The translations under genes were made by a program, and so were the position numbers. 64,000 nucleotides of DNA. Source: Herbaspirillum sp. RTI4 (GTDB lineage Bacteria > Pseudomonadota > Gammaproteobacteria > Burkholderiales > Burkholderiaceae_D). The stretch's first letter is position 1, and every line of letters begins with the position of its first letter. Under the pieces are notes generated by a model, which saw nothing but the letters and a program-made list of their open reading frames with translations, was not told the DNA's origin and searched no databases. The DNA lies in NCBI RefSeq assembly GCF_034313965.1, contig NZ_JAVIWQ010000002.1, positions 3,224,001-3,288,000 of the forward strand, given 5' to 3'. Below are positions 1 to 8,308 of the stretch, in pieces.

Positions 1-1159
1 TGGCCAGTCCGATGCGGGTGGGTGCGCTGGCGATCACTACCGTATTGGAAATCGCCTCGACCGGGCCGACCCCATCGTTGAAATAGGCTTGGGCGTTGTT
101 GAGGATATTACCGTTCAGCCAGGTCGCGGTGCGCACCGAAAAGTTCATGGAAACGGAACTGTTGGGCGTGAGCTTGTCGCTCAGGCCGATAGCGACTTCG
201 ACGGCGTCGCCGCTGTCGACGGTGCGATAGCGATAAGGGCCATCCGTCGCCATGCGGAACAATTTGATGCCGCCCGGCGCGGAGGTCTGCAAGGAGTGCG
301 CGTTGTAGCGCGTTCCCATCGGGATGAGGTCGCGCAGCAGCAGCAAGATGCGCGGTGCGCCATCGACCAGTACCGGAATGGCGGCGGGAGTGGCGGCTGG
401 TGTCGGCAGTGCGTCCTGCGCGCCGATGTTGTTGCCGGTGATGGTGAAAGCGACATCGCTCATGCCCGGCACCACCTGCGACGGATAGCTGGCCGATTTG
501 GTCAGTTGCAGCACGGCGTTGCTGCCTATGGTCACGCTGTCGTTGTTGCTGGCGGTGATGCCTTGCAAGGCAGTCGTTGCGCTCAGTGTCAGGCAGGCGG
601 TGCCGGCAGCGATGCTTGGCGTGACACCTTGCGCCAACAGGCTGGCGACTTCGCCCGGTGCCAGCGTCAGGCTGCCGGGAACGTCGAGAGCAATCGCTGG
701 TTCGTCGGCATCGGCGACACCGTTGTTGTTGATATCGCGCACCAGTTTCAGCCCGGACAGGTCGGCACTATCGGCCGCGCAAGCTGCCCCGCCATTGATC
801 CAGTTGAGCGTGTAGCGGGATGGCGTATTGCCGCGATTGGTCAGCAGATGTGACAGCGTGACGGTGACCGATGGCGAGCGCGTGAGGCTCTGGCTTTGCG
901 TGAGCGTGAGCGCCTCTACTGCCTGCACTGTGGTCAATACGGCATTCGATCTGACCGTCTCGGTTTGCGTGAGTCCGGCCGGGACATAGGTGACGGTGGC
1001 CACGTTGCGGATCGTGGCGCCGGCCGGTGTCGGCGTGGCATGCGCGAGACCTTGCCCCAGGCTGAGGATGACAAGGGACAAGGCGATCGCCGTCATCATC
1101 GCCCCGAAGGCGACGCGCCAGCGTATGACGGTGTGAGAGGCTTTGAATGAAATCAACAT
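1..1159 (-). CDS. Exported DUF11-type repeat protein, 3' end cut by window edge
   Basis: The minus-strand frame is open from an ATG at 1159 to the window edge, giving about 386 residues and no stop. AAAGGA lies about 8 bases before the ATG. The N-terminus has basic residues followed by a hydrophobic stretch ending at AHA-TPTPAG, a clear signal peptide. The rest is Ser/Thr/Val-rich beta-sandwich sequence of the DUF11 / conserved-repeat type. The sequence DINNNGVADADE resembles a calcium-binding loop. It follows two related exported genes on the same strand, so this looks like a locus for surface or secreted adhesin-like proteins. The function is not known. The reading frame is well supported; the role is inference. 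Confidence 0.8.
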   Translation of the reverse strand, partial: MLISFKASHTVIRWRVAFGAMMTAIALSLVILSLGQGLAHATPTPAGATIRNVATVTYVPAGLTQTETVRSNAVLTTVQAVEALTLTQSQSLTRSPSVTVTLSHLLTNRGNTPSRYTLNWINGGAACAADSADLSGLKLVRDINNNGVADADEPAIALDVPGSLTLAPGEVASLLAQGVTPSIAAGTACLTLSATTALQGITASNNDSVTIGSNAVLQLTKSASYPSQVVPGMSDVAFTITGNNIGAQDALPTPAATPAAIPVLVDGAPRILLLLRDLIPMGTRYNAHSLQTSAPGGIKLFRMATDGPYRYRTVDSGDAVEVAIGLSDKLTPNSSVSMNFSVRTATWLNGNILNNAQAYFNDGVGPVEAISNTVVIASAPTRIGLA

Positions 1160-1184
1160 GATCAATTCCTTTGATCCAGACATC

Positions 1185-1270
1185 AGGGGCAGCAATAAAG
1201 GACAGCAATAAAGGGCAGCAATAAGAGGGCTGCAATAAGAGGACTGCAAAACAAGAGGCCCGCAAAACAA
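1185..1270. repeat. Imperfect 13-15 bp tandem repeat
   Basis: Six or so degenerate units built on GGGCAGCAATAAA, drifting to GGACTGCAAAACAAG, lie in the 363-bp gap between the two DUF11-type genes, just before the start of the downstream gene. They have no evident coding role. The rest of the gap (1160-1522) holds hairpins and one terminator and no gene that I can see. Confidence 0.7.
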
Positions 1271-1359
1271 GTACTTTTCTTTTTCCTCTGCCGAACGTGG
1301 CTGGCAGTAGCAACCGGTACTGACCTGCCCCCGGCAAGGGGCGCATCGATCGGCAGAGG

Positions 1360-1383
1360 AAAAAAACGGGACGCAGAGTCCCG
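1360..1383 (-). terminator. Intrinsic terminator after the 966-aa exported protein gene
   Basis: On the minus strand a perfect 6-bp stem CGGGAC/GTCCCG with a 5-nt loop is followed directly by seven T residues. A longer inverted repeat (TTTTCCTCTGCCGA and its complement, about 1276-1365) and an imperfect GC-rich hairpin at about 1385-1420 lie nearby. The position about 140 bp past the stop of the gene ending at 1523 fits transcription termination before the next gene. Confidence 0.65.
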
Positions 1384-1522
1384 CCCCGGGGATGCGCACT
1401 GAGTGCGTATTCCCGGGCTGAGGGGTGGTGCTGAGGGGTAGTGCTAAGGGGCCGAACCAAGCGTTCGGGCTAAGGGTTAGGAACTAAGGGCCAGCTTGTT
1501 GCTGGCTATGCCCTGTTCTTCG

Positions 1523-4423
1523 TCATTCGTTCACCTTCACAGAGAAGAACAAGGTCAATGAATCCCCCGGGGGAACCTGGGTCGCGGTGCCGCAACTGAT
1601 GTTGCCACCAGCGACTGCCACCACCGGAGAGCCGGTGACGCCGGCCGTCGCCACGCATTGCTGCGCGGGTTGGGTCGCACCGATGAAGCTGGTGTAGTTG
1701 GGCAGTGCATCGTTGATTCTCATGTTGCCGGCGGCGGCCGTGCCTTCATTGGTTGCGACGACTTTGAAGTCGATGCAGGAACCCGGTTTGGCACCGTTAA
1801 GCATCTCTGCGGTGTACGCCGCCGAAGGGGCGATGGCGCTACAGGTCGGGTTGAGCAATTGCGTTTTCAGCACGCGGATTTGTCCTGATACCACGGTGGA
1901 AATATCGGTCACCGACGTAGGGGCGCACGCAGGAGTGGAGGCATTGATCGCATCAAAGGTGGCGGTCACGACAACGCTGCCCTGCAAACCTGGCGTAGCA
2001 CCTGCCGGGCTTTGCACACGGACCAGAATCTTTTGCTTGCCGCCGGATGCCAGCGCACTGAAGCTGGACGAGGTGACCGGTGGATCGCTGGGATCAATCA
2101 CGCCATTGTTGTTTTGGTCAATGAACAGCGCCGGTGTGCCCCATTGCGACGTTGCCGTCAGGGTGTAGGTGCCGCAGGAACCATTGACGCTGAGCGTGTG
2201 CGGATACACCACAGTGCCGCCGGGACCGACTTGCCCAGTCTGAGGTGGTTCCAGCGTGGCAGTGCGTGGGTCGGGTGCAGTGACCGTTACGGCATCGAGT
2301 TTCATGTCGCTGACGATTGCGCCGCTGGAGGCTGCGGCCAGCGAGGTCACTTTGAAGTAAATAGGGCTTCTCAGATTGGCAGCGGAAAGCGGTGGCGTGA
2401 CGCAGGCTTTGACTTCCTTTTGCGTATTCTTGGCGACGGCAATCGAGGTGAGCGAAGCATCGCTACACACACCACCGGCGGCAACGAAGCGGACAGACCA
2501 GCCGGTCGGGAGCGAGCCGGGGAAGGAGGTGGTCTGGCTGGCTTCGAGGGTGTAGTTATTGTCGTTGCTATCGTTATTTTTGATGAACAAGGCGAAAGCG
2601 GCGGGCGTGCCGGCCGGGATGCTCAGGGTCGTCGTCGGCAAAGGGCTGGGGCCCATGCCGGCGTCGCCGTTGCCCACACTGCCGATACCGGTTCCGACGG
2701 GCGTATTGGTCAGGTCAACCGGGATACCGTTGACGCTGGTGAGCTTGTCTTTCGCGGCATCGAATCGGTTGGCGTCGTTGGAGGACTCTGCCCGCACCGT
2801 CAGATCGAACGGCCCGGCACCGGCAGCAATGCTGTCAGGAAGCGAGACCAATACGACGATGGTGACCGAACTGTTGGCGGCAATGAGGCCGGTATCAGGC
2901 TTGCCGGCCTTGTCGCGGTCGGTATCGAGCAAGGGGGTTAAACCATCGGACTTGAAGAACCAGACCAGAGTGCCGGCGGGGAAGGTATTGCCGGTCATGC
3001 TCAGATTAAAGGTATCGGCGGCATTTCCGGTGTTGTACAGCTTTTGCGTGAAGCGGAGCGTGCTGCCTGCGGTGGCAGTGGCGATGGTGTTGAGATCGTC
3101 TGCGCCATCTGCGGTGCCGGGTGTGACGTCCTTACCGCTGGTGACGGTGGCGACGGCATTTCCCATCACGACGCCATAGGTCGCCGTCACTTCGAACGGT
3201 GCGGGATTGGTCTCGGTGGGGGGGATGCCGGGTTCGTTCGGCGAGGTGTAGGTCACTTTGTTGGTGGTGGTGCTGGTGCCGACTGCGGCGGTCTCGTTGA
3301 TGAGAACGACGAAGCTGATAGTGCCGGAGACGTTCGGCCCTACCCAATCGGCAGGCGTGGCGCTTCCCGCAGCGGGAACGGGGCTGAGGCCGACTTTGGC
3401 TGTGAGCTTGCGTTCTGCCGCAGAGTAGTTGAAGTCGATGCCGCTAGGATCGCCGCCGGGGCCATCGCCCAAAGCGACACCGCCGGCGCTGCTCCATACG
3501 GCGGAGCCGGTGACGTAGGTCAGGCCGGAAGGCAATTTGTCTTCCATCTGGAATACCCCTGCCACGCCGCCGGTGTTGCGGTAAGTCACGGTGTAGACGG
3601 TGTAGCTACAGGTTGGGCTGGAAGAGATGGCAGCGAAGCTGGTCGGGCAATTGGCGGCGGCGGAACGCGGGCCGCTGGACAGTGCTTTCGGCCAGGCGGC
3701 TCCACCCGGCGCGGCGACTTTGGGCGCGTCCATCGATTTGTTGGCGCTGAAGGCCGCGAGGTTGGTGACGGTAACTTTATCGGTATTGCTCAGCGTCGCC
3801 GGCGCATAGGTACTCAGTAACGACGAAGCGACCGGCGCAGCCTGGACGATGGCGGTGTTGTCCGTGCTGGCGGCCTGATTGCCGGGTACCGAATAAGCTA
3901 CGACGAATTTGAATGTGCCGCCGTTACCGGCCACGGTTTTTGCCGCGACCTTACAGGTGGCGGTGGCCGAAGGCGTGACGGAACACAAGGGGGTGGTGCT
4001 GTCGGGCTGGCCGTCGCCATTGGCATCTTCGAACACTTCGATTTTGCTGAAGTCGAACGCGCCGGTGCTGTCGCTGACGGTAATGCTGAAGTCGTCCGGG
4101 CCGTTACCGGTGTTGGTCAGCGTGTGCGGTGCGTAAATGGTGTTACCGGCACCGGCCGACTTGACGTTATCGGATGTCAGAGTGAAAGAGCCGACCTGCG
4201 CCACTTCGGTTTGCACCAGATTGGAGGTCGACAGTTGCGGCTTGCCGTTGGCATCGACATACGAGGCCGAGGCTTGATTGCCAATTTTGGTCTTGGCCGG
4301 CGGCGCGGCCGCCATGGCGCCGGGAGTCGCGAACAGGGCGGCAACGCTCAGTGCGACGGCGCCCCATGCAAGGGCGGGACTAAGAGCCCGCAGACGATCA
4401 GATAATTGGGTTTTCAATTTCAT
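1523..4423 (-). CDS. Large exported DUF11-type repeat protein (966 aa)
   Basis: An ATG at 4423 gives a product beginning MKLKTQLSDRLR followed by a hydrophobic core and an AMA-A cleavage region, a normal signal peptide. The upstream in-frame TTG at 4459 lies inside the preceding terminator hairpin and is unlikely to be used. The mature protein is Ser/Thr/Gly/Asn-rich with repeated beta-sandwich blocks of the DUF11 / conserved-repeat class. Calcium-loop-like sequences occur at DANGDGQPD, DRDKAGKPD and DQNNNGVIDPSD. No sorting signal or transmembrane anchor is visible at the C-terminus (SLTLFFSVKVNE). It is probably secreted or surface-associated, with structural or adhesive function inferred only from composition. 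It is flanked by intrinsic terminators on both sides. Confidence 0.85.
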   Translation of the reverse strand: MKLKTQLSDRLRALSPALAWGAVALSVAALFATPGAMAAAPPAKTKIGNQASASYVDANGKPQLSTSNLVQTEVAQVGSFTLTSDNVKSAGAGNTIYAPHTLTNTGNGPDDFSITVSDSTGAFDFSKIEVFEDANGDGQPDSTTPLCSVTPSATATCKVAAKTVAGNGGTFKFVVAYSVPGNQAASTDNTAIVQAAPVASSLLSTYAPATLSNTDKVTVTNLAAFSANKSMDAPKVAAPGGAAWPKALSSGPRSAAANCPTSFAAISSSPTCSYTVYTVTYRNTGGVAGVFQMEDKLPSGLTYVTGSAVWSSAGGVALGDGPGGDPSGIDFNYSAAERKLTAKVGLSPVPAAGSATPADWVGPNVSGTISFVVLINETAAVGTSTTTNKVTYTSPNEPGIPPTETNPAPFEVTATYGVVMGNAVATVTSGKDVTPGTADGADDLNTIATATAGSTLRFTQKLYNTGNAADTFNLSMTGNTFPAGTLVWFFKSDGLTPLLDTDRDKAGKPDTGLIAANSSVTIVVLVSLPDSIAAGAGPFDLTVRAESSNDANRFDAAKDKLTSVNGIPVDLTNTPVGTGIGSVGNGDAGMGPSPLPTTTLSIPAGTPAAFALFIKNNDSNDNNYTLEASQTTSFPGSLPTGWSVRFVAAGGVCSDASLTSIAVAKNTQKEVKACVTPPLSAANLRSPIYFKVTSLAAASSGAIVSDMKLDAVTVTAPDPRTATLEPPQTGQVGPGGTVVYPHTLSVNGSCGTYTLTATSQWGTPALFIDQNNNGVIDPSDPPVTSSSFSALASGGKQKILVRVQSPAGATPGLQGSVVVTATFDAINASTPACAPTSVTDISTVVSGQIRVLKTQLLNPTCSAIAPSAAYTAEMLNGAKPGSCIDFKVVATNEGTAAAGNMRINDALPNYTSFIGATQPAQQCVATAGVTGSPVVAVAGGNISCGTATQVPPGDSLTLFFSVKVNE

Positions 4424-4440
4424 ATCCTTCGATTCGAATG

Positions 4441-4469
4441 AAAAAAAGCCCGCAAGCAAGCTTGGGGGC
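4441..4469 (-). terminator. Intrinsic terminator between the two DUF11-type genes
   Basis: On the minus strand a 10-bp stem with one mismatch (4460-4469 against 4448-4457) and a 2-nt loop is followed by seven T residues. It lies only 11 bp after the stop of the 211-aa gene and 18 bp before the ATG of the 966-aa gene, so it would separate the two genes or act as an attenuator. Confidence 0.75.
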
Positions 4470-4479
4470 TGAAAAATAG

Positions 4480-5115
4480 TTAAGGACGAGCGTTAGCAAT
4501 CGCGGGGGGAGCAAGCGGCATGGCGTGTGCTCCGGCCACGGAGGCGCCGGTAGGAGCGAACACAGGCACTACCGCACGCGCGCTGACAATTGCCTGACCG
4601 TGCGCAGCAAGCTGGCCTATGGTCCAGCGCAGGGTGCGGTAATCGGCGTAAGGCACTGGCTCTGTTTTACCGCCGATCTTGTGAATCAGCGGCTCAGCGC
4701 CGTACACCTGGTCGCTGGTGGCGGCTTGTACCGGGATGGCATTGGGTCGTGCGCTTTGAGACTGATATTCGAGGCCGACCGGAATCGGTAGCGTGGCAAC
4801 GACGCCGCTGACGGCCTTGTCGCTGCGGTTGGTATAGGTGACGCGATACTCGATCACATCGCCGGGCTTGACCGATTTGGCATCGAGCAACTGTTCTTTG
4901 CCGTCGGCACCCTTCACCACTCTGGATTGGCTCAGTTGCACCGTCACGGCACTTTTTGCGGCCAATGCAGGGACTTCTGATTTTTTTGCTTCGGTCAGAC
5001 GCGGGGTCTGCGCACTGGCGGAGACCATGCCCAAAGCCATCAGGGTGGCGATACCCAATTGCCTTGCTTTCAAGCCGGCAATGAATGTGATCGATTTGAT
5101 TATTAGTTTTTCCAT
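4480..5115 (-). CDS. Exported single-domain DUF11 protein (211 aa)
   Basis: The chosen ATG at 5115 has AAGGAA 7 bases upstream and starts a signal peptide (MEKLIIKSITF, hydrophobic core, SASAQ cleavage region). Residues about 55-165 form one DUF11-like domain: PGDVIEYRVTYTNRSDKAV is the typical opening, followed by LPIPVGLEY. The C-terminus is Ala/Pro-rich. It is the first of three co-directional exported genes, downstream of an AT-rich promoter region, and a terminator follows its stop. The molecular function is unknown; extracytoplasmic location is well supported. Confidence 0.82.
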   Translation of the reverse strand: MEKLIIKSITFIAGLKARQLGIATLMALGMVSASAQTPRLTEAKKSEVPALAAKSAVTVQLSQSRVVKGADGKEQLLDAKSVKPGDVIEYRVTYTNRSDKAVSGVVATLPIPVGLEYQSQSARPNAIPVQAATSDQVYGAEPLIHKIGGKTEPVPYADYRTLRWTIGQLAAHGQAIVSARAVVPVFAPTGASVAGAHAMPLAPPAIANARP

Positions 5116-5616
5116 TATGCTTCCTTGATTTTTTGGCAAAATAACGCCCACCCTTCTTGCAAAAGAAGGTTTTTAAAAGTGCAATATCAATAAAAAATTT
5201 TGATTAAATGAAAAACGGATTTTTGCTTTTCATTGCTTAACCAGATGAATGAATTAATTCTTTTAAAAAATTCATTTCTGCCAAGGTATTTTTATAAGCT
5301 GCTAGCAGCTAATTTGCGCAACATAAATCTGAATAAATATGAATCTACAAATTAAACATGTAGATTATTTTTTATTTCCAAATAAAAATATTTAAAAATG
5401 AATATTTCTCAGTTTTAGAACTAATTTTTAACGAGCCCATTACAACATCTCCGTTTTTTCATGTCATTAGGATGAGTACTAATGTGTAGAAATTATTCGA
5501 TTAACATTAAAAATTAATTCTATTTATTCATTTAGTACTCGTATTATTTTTTAGCTCGAAAATGTGTGATATTGGAATAACGCATAAAGGAAGGTGATTA
5601 AGGAGGAGTATTTGAA
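5116..5616. promoter_or_regulatory. AT-rich leader with inverted repeat, likely promoter region
   Basis: About 400 bp here is far richer in A and T than the flanks and has no gene. It contains an inverted pair GAGTACTAATG (5474-5484) and CATTTAGTACTC (5529-5540), 44 bp apart, centred on AGTACT palindromes. The region lies upstream of the minus-strand exported-protein genes and of a small plus-strand reading frame. A regulatory role and silencing by an H-NS-type protein are plausible inferences; no exact promoter elements are claimed. Confidence 0.45.
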
Positions 5617-5715
5617 ATGCAGCGTCGATCCGCAATGGCATCGGCGCTGAAATCCAGGACGGACTGGCGTAATCCTTATCGGATCACGCCACATCGCCTG
5701 TCGCTGCAGAAGTGA
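5617..5715 (+). CDS. Possible 32-aa small basic protein
   Basis: ATG at 5617 is preceded by AAGGAGG about 10 bases upstream, one of the strongest Shine-Dalgarno sequences in the window. The frame encodes 32 residues starting MQRRSAMASALKSR and ending HRLSLQK, basic and without a membrane segment. It stands alone between the AT-rich leader and the mmsB end. No family is recognised. Translation is plausible because of the ribosome-binding site, but the short length allows chance. Confidence 0.35.
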   Translation: MQRRSAMASALKSRTDWRNPYRITPHRLSLQK

Positions 5716-5764
5716 GAATGCGTGCTTGGTGCTTGGTGCTTAATACTTACGGCTTACGGCTTAC

Positions 5765-5788
5765 TAGGGTCTGTTGCAACAGACCCTA
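5765..5788. repeat. 24-bp perfect palindrome
   Basis: TAGGGTCTGTTG is followed at once by its exact reverse complement, so the whole 24 bp is self-complementary with no loop. It sits 8 bp after the mmsB stop codon. There is no T-run on either side, so it is not a standard terminator. Directly to its left are short direct repeats (GCTTGGT, CTTACGG). It could be a protein site, a factor-dependent end or a relic of a mobile-element end. Confidence 0.75.
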
Positions 5789-5796
5789 AACATCGA

Positions 5797-6705
5797 CTAC
5801 TGCGAATGCCCGCCATCCGCTTTGGCCAGCATGTTGAAGATGCTGGAAAAATCCAGACCACCCGCACCCGACTTGCTGTGGATGTCGTACAGATTACGCG
5901 CCAGCGCACCCATTGGCACGCTGCTGGAGGTGCTGAGGGCATTTTCCACCGCCAGCCCGAGATCCTTGAGCATCAGATCCACGCCGAAACCGCCGGCGTA
6001 ATTCTTCGACGACGGCGCTGCTTCCATCACGCCCGGACAAGGGTTATAGACTTCCAGCACCCAATTACGGCCGGAGCTTTTCGACATCACTTCGGACAGT
6101 ACTTTCGGGTCCATCCCGTTCGCCATGCCCAGACGCAGCGCTTCGGCAGTGCCTATCATCTGAATCCCGAGCAGCATGTTGTTGCACATCTTGACCGTCT
6201 GTCCGCTGCCGCTGCCGCCAGCGTGATAAATCGCCTTGCCCATGATTTGCAAATAGGGCTGTGCAGCGACAAAGCCTTCCGCGCTGCCGCCGACCATAAA
6301 GGTCAGTGTGCCGGCAGTCGCGCCGCCGGTGCCGCCGGATACGGGAGCGTCGAGCATGGTGAAGCCCTTGGCTTCGGCTGCCGCCGCCACTTTGCGGGCG
6401 ACGTCGGGTGCAATAGTGGAACAATCCAGCAGCAAGGCCCCGGCGCGGGCATGCGCCAGAATGCCGTTCTCTCCCAGATAAATCGATTCCACATGACGGC
6501 TGGCAGGCAGCATGGTGATGACAACATCGGCCTTGGTCACGGCCGCCATGGCATCGGCTTCGGTCTTGCCACCGGCTGCCACCAGCTTCTCGACACTGGA
6601 CTTGACCAGATCATGGCCGCTGACTTGCAGGCCGGCGCGAGCCAGATTCTGGGCCATCGGCAGCCCCATATTGCCGAGTCCGATAAAAACGATATTGGCG
6701 CTCAT
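5797..6705 (-). CDS. mmsB: 3-hydroxyisobutyrate dehydrogenase
   Basis: The 302-aa product oxidises 3-hydroxyisobutyrate to methylmalonate semialdehyde in valine degradation, using NAD in the cytoplasm. The N-terminal Rossmann motif GLGNMG is at residues 9-14. The substrate-binding segment DAPVSGGTGGA and the catalytic lysine segment SGSGQTVKMCNN are both present. The length is usual for the family. It is 12 bp downstream of mmsA on the same strand, as expected for one transcription unit, and the two enzymes catalyse consecutive steps. The start ATG follows a purine-rich stretch. Confidence 0.95.
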   Translation of the reverse strand: MSANIVFIGLGNMGLPMAQNLARAGLQVSGHDLVKSSVEKLVAAGGKTEADAMAAVTKADVVITMLPASRHVESIYLGENGILAHARAGALLLDCSTIAPDVARKVAAAAEAKGFTMLDAPVSGGTGGATAGTLTFMVGGSAEGFVAAQPYLQIMGKAIYHAGGSGSGQTVKMCNNMLLGIQMIGTAEALRLGMANGMDPKVLSEVMSKSSGRNWVLEVYNPCPGVMEAAPSSKNYAGGFGVDLMLKDLGLAVENALSTSSSVPMGALARNLYDIHSKSGAGGLDFSSIFNMLAKADGGHSQ

Positions 6706-6717
6706 GGTGATTCCCCT

Positions 6718-8229
6718 TTATTTCATGGAAATGGTGGTGTTGACCTTGCCGCCGTCGGCGTCGGGAGCAAACCAGCGGGCCGTGACGGTTTTGGTTTGCG
6801 TCCAGAATTGCAGCGCCTGTTTGCCGTTCGGGCCGAGATCGCCCAGCTTGGAAGCGCGTGAACCGGTGAAGCTGAAATACGCGACCGGCACTGGCAGCGG
6901 CACGTTGATGCCGACCTGACCGACGTCGATTTCATTCTGGAATTTACGCGCCGCCCAGCCCGACGAGGTAAATATGGAAGTGCCGTTACCGTTGGGATTG
7001 GCGTTGATGAAGGCGATAGCCTCATCCAAAGTAGCGACTTCGACAATGCACATGGCGGGGCCAAAAATTTCCTGGGTATAGATGTCCATCTCGACGCCCA
7101 CGCCGCTGAAGACGGTAGGGCCGACGAAATTACCTTCGGCATAGCCTTCCACACGACAGTTGCGACCATCGAGCAGCAGCTTCGCGCCCTGCTCCACGCC
7201 GCTTGCGATCAGACCTTCGGTACGGGCCTTGGCGGCTTTCGACACCATAGGGCCAACGTCCGCTTCGCGGTCGGTGCCGGGGCCGATCTTGAGCAGCTTG
7301 GAGCGGGCCACGATTTCAGGAATCCATTCTTTGGTTTCGCCCACCAGCACCACCACCGAATTGGCCATGCAGCGCTGACCGGCTGCACCGAAGGCCGCAC
7401 CGAGCAGGTTGTTGATGGCCTGATCCTTGTTTGCGTCGGGCAGCACGATGCAATGGTTCTTGGCACCCATCATCGATTGCGCGCGCTTGCCTGCCTGACT
7501 GGCACGGTTATAAACGTGGGTACCGACCTTGGTCGAACCGATGAACGAGACCGCGCGGATATCGGGATGATCGCAAATCATGTTGACCACGTCGGGGCCG
7601 CCATGCACCACATTGAGTACGCCCGGTGGCAGTCCGGCGCGATTGGCCAGTTCGACCAGGAAGAGGGAAGAAGTCGGGTCTTGTTCAGACGGTTTCAGCA
7701 CGAAGGTGTTACCGGCAGCGACGGCAATCGGAAACATGAAGCAAGGCAGCATCACCGGGAAATTGAAGGCGGTGATGCCGGCACCGACGCCGATTGGCTG
7801 GTGGATGGTGTACACGTCGATACCGGAGGCGGCGTTTTCCGCCAGTTCGCCCAGTTGCAGCGAGGTGATAGAGCAGGCATGTTCCACCACTTCCAGACCG
7901 CGCATGACTTCACCTTCGGCGTCGGGCAGCGTCTTGCCGTGTTCGCGGGTAATCAATTCTGCCAATGGGGCAATGTTTTCACGCAGCAGTTGCTGGAACT
8001 TGAGCATGATGCGCATGCGCTGTCCCAGCGAGGTGTTGCGCCAGCTGGCGAACGCCTGTTTGGCATTGGCGACGGCCTGATTAACTTCGGCTTCGGTGGC
8101 GAACGGCACGCGCGCCACGACTTCCTGGGTGGCCGGATTGACGACGTCGCGCCATTCGGTGGAAACGGACTGAACGCGTTCGCCATTGATATACAGGGGG
8201 ACGTTAAGAGAGTTGTTGGTTTGGCTCAT
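6718..8229 (-). CDS. mmsA: CoA-acylating methylmalonate-semialdehyde dehydrogenase
   Basis: The 503-aa protein belongs to the aldehyde dehydrogenase superfamily and converts methylmalonate semialdehyde to propionyl-CoA in valine catabolism. ATG at 8229 is chosen because GGAG lies 8 bases upstream; an in-frame TTG at 8244 lacks such a site. Visible motifs are FNFPVMLPCFMFP, the nucleotide region VSFIGSTKVG and the catalytic cysteine in GQRCMANS. It is followed by mmsB and preceded by an intrinsic terminator behind the binding-protein gene, so it either has its own promoter or depends on read-through. Confidence 0.95.
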   Translation of the reverse strand: MSQTNNSLNVPLYINGERVQSVSTEWRDVVNPATQEVVARVPFATEAEVNQAVANAKQAFASWRNTSLGQRMRIMLKFQQLLRENIAPLAELITREHGKTLPDAEGEVMRGLEVVEHACSITSLQLGELAENAASGIDVYTIHQPIGVGAGITAFNFPVMLPCFMFPIAVAAGNTFVLKPSEQDPTSSLFLVELANRAGLPPGVLNVVHGGPDVVNMICDHPDIRAVSFIGSTKVGTHVYNRASQAGKRAQSMMGAKNHCIVLPDANKDQAINNLLGAAFGAAGQRCMANSVVVLVGETKEWIPEIVARSKLLKIGPGTDREADVGPMVSKAAKARTEGLIASGVEQGAKLLLDGRNCRVEGYAEGNFVGPTVFSGVGVEMDIYTQEIFGPAMCIVEVATLDEAIAFINANPNGNGTSIFTSSGWAARKFQNEIDVGQVGINVPLPVPVAYFSFTGSRASKLGDLGPNGKQALQFWTQTKTVTARWFAPDADGGKVNTTISMK

Positions 8230-8264
8230 GATGCGGGACTCCAATGAAATTAAAACGCAATTTG

Positions 8265-8297
8265 AAAAATGGCGACGCCGGCAGTGCGCCGGTCGCC
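8265..8297 (-). terminator. Intrinsic terminator between binding-protein gene and mmsA
   Basis: On the minus strand a strong GC-rich stem (GGCGACC-GGC pairing with GCC-GGCGTCGCC around a short loop, 8271-8297) is followed by ATTTTT. It begins 12 bp after the stop of the binding-protein gene and ends 36 bp before the mmsA ATG. Partial termination would make the binding protein more abundant than the enzymes. Confidence 0.75.
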
Positions 8298-8308
8298 GCG
8301 GGCAAAAA

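Noticed and set aside
5765..5788. Insertion sequence end
   Set aside because: The GGGTCTGTTGCAA text recalls some element ends, but no transposase gene or second end is nearby.
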